Shown here one piece after another: positions 58,191-64,000 of a DNA stretch of 64,000 nucleotides. The position numbers and the translations under genes were made by a program. Origin of the DNA: Atrichornis clamosus (Eukaryota > Chordata > Aves > Passeriformes > Menuridae); contig WBMZ01011894.1 of assembly GCA_013400975.1 (NCBI GenBank), forward strand, positions 143,870-207,869, in the 5' to 3' direction. The notes beneath the pieces are model-generated. The model did not search any database. It saw only the letters and a list, made by a program, of their open reading frames with translations, and had not been told where the DNA came from. How positions within the stretch are numbered: position 1 is the first letter of the stretch; every line of letters begins with the position of its first letter.

Positions 58191-61100
58191 AGTTGGCTTT
58201 AGTCACAGTAACATTCCATCCTGGCTGCAATTCAGGCCAGTAGCTTTCTTTGAAAGCTCAATTACAAAAATGTTCTTCCTCTTGGGTTGTTAGTCAAGAA
58301 AAATAAGTTTCCAAGGCTGTTTGTGAAAAATAGAAGCTCATTAGACAGCACAAGTTCCTGGTAGCTGACAGTGTTTCTGATAAGCCCAAGAGGAGCTCAG
58401 ACCAGGTGCTGTTTCTCAAGGCCGAGACCTAAGGAGCATTTCTGAGATCATAGGCCAGGGGGTTTGTGGGGGGAATGATGCACCACCACACACAGCTAAT
58501 TACACATCAGAAATTTCTATCAGAAACCCTTAGGAAGCTGATAGCCGTGTCCTGTGGTGCCTGCGAGTGTTACATGCTGCAATACAGTGCGCTGATAACC
58601 AGTGGGGTCTGCTGGTTTGAGCTTCCCTTGGGGAGTTTGGAGGGAAGGGGAACAAAGAATGCTTTGGACTCCCTTAACTGATATTGAACATTGCCAAACG
58701 AAAGCTGGCGGGCTTCTCCAGAGGGGGTAGAGGGTCTGGGGTGGTAAATAAGCATAAGGAAGAAATGACCCCAGGAGGAACAAATGCTGTGGCTGTTGAG
58801 CACACTGTCTGGTCAGCATGTCTCATACTTTGGCCAGAAGAAGGTACTCTATCTGTCGAGGGAAAGAAAACAATTCAAGCTTATTAGGCCTCCCTGTAAT
58901 TTGGTCTACAAGCAGTTTGGACGCAACAACTGAAAAGGAAATGTCAAAGAATGGGAAGCCAAGAGAAGCTCATCAAAAAGACATCTGGTCCTGCTGTCCT
59001 TAATGGGAAATCCCCCCTCCCTCCAGCCACCCTCTTCCCAGCCACGCTCTTTTGAAACAGTTAATGTCTCAGAGAATGCAAAACATTGCTGGAATGTATC
59101 AGTGATGAAGCTTTTGTATAGCTGAGCAGCTAAATAGCTCTGGTTTTGTTTGTGTTAGGGTTGATTGTCTTGCATTTCATCGGTGAAAGTCAGAATGGCT
59201 GGACAGAAGTCAGTGGAGCAACAGCAGTCTAAGGTCAGCTTCAGCTGGGGGAGGATTTGGTCCTCTCTTTTATGGCTAGAATCATGAAATGCTTCACAGG
59301 GAAGCGAAAAGACCTCAAAAGAGACACCCATAGACAGCATACTTGCAAATCACTTGAGATGCAAGATTCATACTCTCCAACAGAATATTTAGTCCTCTCC
59401 GAGTGAGTAGCTTTGCTTGGAACAACCATGCTGTCCCAGTGACCCATCTGCCTGTTTCTTCTGGCCCTTTTTGTCCCCTGACCAAACCCTGGCAGGCTCC
59501 CAGTGCCTTCCTGGAACCAAGGACCTAGTCTGGTCTGCTATAAAGCACCATAAGGGTTACTTCTGGGGAAAGATTGCTGCTCGTGTTCCTGAGCCCAGGA
59601 TCTTTAATGTGTTTCTGCAGTCAGCCACGTGGCAATGCCATTTATCACAGTCCCTCACAGAAAATTGTCTTTCCAGGGCCTGGGTGGCTCAGGATTTCAG
59701 CATGGGATGTAGAGTCTTTGATCACATGAATCAGGACAGCTGGCAGAGTCCAGCTATTTAGACCTCCTTAGGGAATAAGCAGAGGACTCTGTTCAACTTT
59801 CCAACACTAATTATTCCCTTCATCCCTTAAATCAGAAAATCTGGAAGACAGGCAGGATTCAGCAGATCAGGGTGCAAAGACACTGATGTGAGCTCCATAA
59901 GCATCCTGAACTCCTGTCAGTGTTCCCACCTAGAAGGAAGGTCAGGGAGGACTTTCAAGGAGACAGCTGAGCTGTGACTGGTGATTGCTCTTATCTAGCC
60001 CCAGCTGTGTGGTCCCACCTGCTTATGTGGAGATGCTCAGTGGTCTCCTCCTTCCATCCAGCTGCAGGTCCTTGCCATTTACCTGGTACTATCCCAATCC
60101 TGCCTGGCTCTACTGCAATCCAACACGTACTCCTCAGGTGGGAGAAGAACATGCCATTTTAGTTCTCTGCCATTTCAGCATGGAAGTTGGTCCAGTAACT
60201 GTGAAAATGACACTAGGAAGAGAGAGAGATCATTTGGCCAGAAGCAGGGGGAGGAGAGAGAAAGACTTCTCCCTTTCAGAGACAGCAGTGTTGTTTTGCT
60301 GGCTTATCTGTCCCTAGGCCCACAGGTTTTGTTGCTGTTCAGAGGGATCCATTTATAGGCAAAAGGAATTCTCCCACCTCAGATTATGGCACCATTACAG
60401 CCCAGCATTGCAGCCAGGGATGCCAGAGTGAAGAAACCTTTGACTTCCTCATTTCTTGGCATTTTGCAGAGCCTCAGCTTTAATCTCAGCTCAGATCTGC
60501 CACAAACCCCACCTCTTCTCAAAATTCTCTGAAACAGTTTTATGCCTGCTTGACCACAACTGACCCTAGAGATATTACACCCTTATCTAACTAGGTACCA
60601 TGGTGATATTTGGAAGAAAAGAGGACAGTGGTGCACCACCACTGAGCAGATCTCGCTGCTAACCCCAGTCTGCCAAGCCATCTTATTTCTCCACCTGTCC
60701 TCCAGGTGCCTGCACACACTGGCGTATTTGACACAACTTCCCATCTTTCAGGAGCTTAATAAAACCAAGTTAACTTTACCTCTGACTGAGCTTGGTCTTG
60801 TTGAGTAAACTCCTGAATTAAGTTTGTACAGCCTTTATGAGTGCATGGGAAAGAGAGAAAGAAAAGCCTCAAGGAACAACAGATACACTTTGGGTGTAGA
60901 GGAGATTTTTACCTTTTGTTCTGCCAGCTGGAATACTTTCCCTGAAGAAAGGCAGAAGCCTGACCACTATAGACTGCTGCAACTGAATGGATGATATCTG
61001 GGAGAAAATACCACAGAGATCAGCTCAGCACTATCCAAGTCAAGTGTGGTTCTTCCTGACAGTCTCCATTAAGCACAACTTCCCTGAAGTCAGCGGAGGA

Positions 61101-61756
61101 CACCTGCACACCAGGTCTCATGGCAGAATTCCCTCTGGCTTTCACCATGGAGAAGTCAATAACTTTCACCAGACTTTGACTCATGTTTAAACCAGGGAAA
61201 AAGCAAGACAAATGCAGCCAAAGAGAAGAAAGTCATAGCAAAATTTTAGACAAATATAGACATTAAAGACTTTGCTGATGCAAAAGGTAAGTGTAACATC
61301 AATATTATTAATGAAGCAATGTACAGCTGCTTAGGGAAAAAAAGAAAAGCATTTAGCATTGCCAGTGGACAAAAGAGAGGATCAGAATCATACTGCACCA
61401 GGTATTCAGCAAATCATTGTAATTGTTTATAGAGTTTGATTAGGCTTCTAAATTTATACTTGGTTCCTTCTCTGTTTCACAGGAAGCAAAAGTGCTAAAA
61501 TGACAGGAGGTAAGGCCAGGAAAGCAGAATTACATCAGTTGAAAGCCACAGCATGGTACATGAAAACTTTAGTCAAAGGTGCCAGTTTCACTGGCAGCCA
61601 GGCTGTCTATTAATACAGCATGAATATGCAGGGAGAAAAAGAATTAAAACATGTCATCTGTGGTATGATCCTCTGCACTGAAGGATAGGATGTCAGCTGC
61701 ATGAAAAAGGACTTGAGCAGAATGACCTTGGCCTCAAGGCTTTTAATGCTTGAGTC

Positions 61757-61789
61757 ATCATTAATAATAATCATCATCATCATTAATAA
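61757..61789 (+). repeat. ATC/ATA trinucleotide repeat
   Basis: A short imperfect run, atcattaataataatcatc followed by atcatcattaataa. It is a simple-sequence repeat with no evident role. Confidence 0.8.
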
Positions 61790-63519
61790 ACATCACTTAT
61801 AATAAGCAGGCAAAAAAAGCAAGGAATACAGGGGTGCCCAGGTAGATGGCTGTTACTTTATTGGCTACAAGAAGCTCCACCAGGAAAACCAGTTTGCAAG
61901 TGTTTGCTGTAGCTGAGCACAGTGGCAAACACCTAGATTTCAGCACCAACACCAGGGATATTAATTCCTCATGCTAAGCAGGGTCTGAGTATTTCACGGT
62001 TTTATTAAACCCCAGAAAACAACAGCCTGTTTCAAAAAGAATACTCCAAAGTATTTCAGGTACTTCCTACTGCAAGAGGAAGGGGGCAAACAGGAAGAAC
62101 TTGTATTCCTCTGGCATTACTATTGTCCCATTGTCACCTGTCCAGCAGTTGCCATGGGCCTAACTAGCAGTCCTGGAATTCCAGAGCATCCTTATCATGG
62201 GAGGGGAAGGAAGGCACAAGCAGGGAATGTAAAGGCTCTGGGTCCTGAAGACAGGAGTCACAGGTATCTGACATCTTGATCTTTCAAATAATCTTTAATT
62301 AGTTCGTTTAACTGGTATTATCCTTAATTAGCCCTGCTCAGTTCAGAATGCCTGCTCACCTGCTTCAAGATACAGGCACACTTCAGAGGTTTGCAAGACC
62401 AAGGCCTACGCTGCTGGATTTTGAAAGCTACAGCCAAGAAGCAGCAGGAAAGAGCTCTAAGAGAAGTATTCCTACACGGCAGACATATTTATTTAACCTG
62501 TTTTTCTCCAGTCATTTCTTGTTGGATTTGATGGTTCAGGCACTTGGCTTGCCTGTCTCTTTGGCTGGTGTTTATGCACTGGCAAGAGGTGAGAGATGCT
62601 CCAGCCTCAGCTTCCTTGAGTGAAAAGAGCTCTTTATCCAGCCTTGTTCTTGTGTGGAGAGATCCCATGTGGCACAAGTCACTTTCTGGTTCCACCAGCC
62701 ACACAGATCCTCTCAAGGTGTCACCCCTGCCAAGCACCACCCGGGATGGGAATGCAGGGACCTGAGGAGTGGGAGGACAGTGCTCTTCCAGCCTGGCTGA
62801 TCAATTTCCATGTGAGCCAAAAGAACCTGCTTAGAGCTATTTTCAGAAAATGTAAGCAGGGCCATATGATGGAGGCTTGGGGGTTTTTCTACAGAAAGAG
62901 CAGTAACATTTCCCACCGCTGACACTGATGTCAATGGTCTGTGGGCTGACAGGTCCAAAAATTGGGAAATACAGATTCTGTGAGCCATCTGTTGGCTTTG
63001 TTTAACAGCTTCCAATGAGAGCAATTCATTTTCTAGGTAACAGTTGTATATTTTTTCCCAGGAACAGTGGAGCTGCCCACCCAGGTCAGGCACCCAGCCA
63101 TACCTCTTGCCATAAAGGCCCTGTAATAGGCAGGTATGGCTCCTTTGTACCCACACCAATGTTAATTTTGAAGAGGAAATTTCCCCCATAACCCTCAAAG
63201 ACTTTGCCTATTTTAACCTTCTATGTTTTCATTATTGATATAAACATTAAATCCCTGCAGTGTCCCCAAAACACTTAGCCTAGGGACAGATTGTCACCTG
63301 TGCCTTGTATTGGGGTCAGACTGGATGCGCACATCTCCATGTGTTATGATTTGTGCACTTCGGACATGATCATTTTGGCTGCCGTGGTGGGAGTCAGGCA
63401 AAAATATTAGTGGAACCCAAGGAGAGGGACGTGTTCCTGTGGTACCGGCTTCGTCCAGGAGCCGGGTCCTATCAGGAAGCCTTAATGAAGTCACTGGAAA
63501 GGGGAGTGCAAATTCAGTG

Positions 63520-64000
63520 GTTCTGGGATACGGCTACCCCGGGGTGGAAGGCGCACCCAACTTCCCAGCCTGCCAGGCCGGAGCAGGGAGGAGGCGGGGC
63601 GCTGGCAGGCTCCTACCTGGGCCACGGCACCGGGACCACACACGGCTATCCCGGGATGACCAGGGCCTTTCTCTGAAGGTGCCTAAAGCCCCACTGCGGC
63701 CAGAGGACACCATCCCAAACACGGGGCGCAGGCAGGACACCCCCGCCCTGGGCGCAGCGCTGGGGAGCAGCGAGGAGCCCCTGGAGCCGCCCCCCGGCCT
63801 CAGCGCAGCACCCGGTGCCGTCCTGCCCTGCCACCGGCCCTAGCCCGGCTCTTCTCCCCGGGGACCGGCCGCCGAGGGGCCCCGCGCCGACCGGGAGGGT
63901 CCTCTCCCCATCCCCAGCTCCCCATCCCAGAGCTAGGTCCCCATCCCACCCCGGAGCGCCGATCCCGGCCGGCTCCGCGGCTCCGGGGCGGGGCGGGCGG
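63520..64000 (+). promoter_or_regulatory. CpG island at window end; probable promoter of the next gene
   Basis: GC and CpG content rise sharply from about 63,520 to the window end. The sequence includes ggggaccggccgccgagggg, ggctccgcggctccgggg and a tandem GC box (ggggcggggcggg) at 63985-63997. This is a typical TATA-less housekeeping-type promoter. Vertebrate gene order predicts AFAP1L2 just downstream on the same strand. Its first codons (beginning M-E-R-Y-K in the protein that I recall) are not in the window, so the identity and transcription start are inferred. Strand is given by that inference. Confidence 0.55.
63905..63950 (+). repeat. Short tandem array of ccccatccc units
   Basis: Three spaced copies of tccccatccc lie within the CpG island, with spacers of about 6 to 10 bases. 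It is a local minisatellite-like array that could affect promoter structure. Confidence 0.6.

Larger units (their letters stand above)
49876..63400. other. Intergenic region, no gene recognised
   Basis: About 13.5 kb with no exon that I can assign. Contents: low-complexity T-rich runs (52141-52160), a MIR-like fragment (53780-53845), a small CpG cluster (55860-56080), a possible LTR-derived stretch (57340-58190) and a short ATC/ATA repeat (61757-61789). Open frames up to 161 codons (minus strand, 62713-63198) have no recognisable similarity. In other vertebrates ABLIM1 is followed by AFAP1L2 in the same orientation, so the region would hold the regulatory DNA of both. Confidence 0.6.

Noticed and set aside
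62713..63198. 161-codon minus-strand open frame near the window end
   Set aside because: No similarity recognised. It does not resemble AFAP1L2 or any neighbour expected from gene order.

Overview
This is a piece of a bird nuclear genome. It is AT-rich, has long introns, carries two CR1 LINE 3' tails of the avian type (1628-1705 reverse, 47087-47147 forward), and contains several decayed MIR-like SINE fragments. The species cannot be fixed from the sequence. Nothing bacterial or plasmid-like is present, and almost every open frame longer than 60 codons is a chance frame in intron, UTR or intergenic DNA.

Positions 1 to about 49,875 are the 3' half of ABLIM1 (actin-binding LIM protein 1), on the + strand. 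The gene enters from the left inside an intron. The first exon in the window (3360-3418) holds the end of the fourth LIM domain. Sixteen more exons encode the serine/proline-rich linker, a charged helical segment and the C-terminal villin-type headpiece, ending in ...KKKAKLF and TAA at 43813-43815. I placed all 17 exons by protein similarity recalled from vertebrate ABLIM1, by splice sites and by phase. The parts total 1451 coding bases and close into one frame of 482 residues. That closure needs an 8-base microexon at 38067-38074 and one GC-AG intron starting at 39414. Exons at 22989-23096, 28937-29041, 31319-31366 and 33446-33586 are all phase 1-1 and can be included or skipped freely. A 3' UTR of about 6 kb follows, with several AATAAA signals; the last, at 49850-49855, is the likely main one.

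A compact GC- and CpG-rich island at about 16676-16935 lies inside an ABLIM1 intron and has a near-perfect CTCF core motif. It may be an internal promoter or an insulator.

From about 49,880 to 63,400 the sequence looks intergenic, with repeat remnants, a possible LTR-derived stretch near 57,340-58,190 and a small CpG cluster near 55,860-56,080. The last 500 bases are a strong CpG island ending in tandem GC boxes. From vertebrate gene order (ABLIM1 followed by AFAP1L2 in the same direction) this is probably the AFAP1L2 promoter, but no coding sequence of that gene is inside the window.
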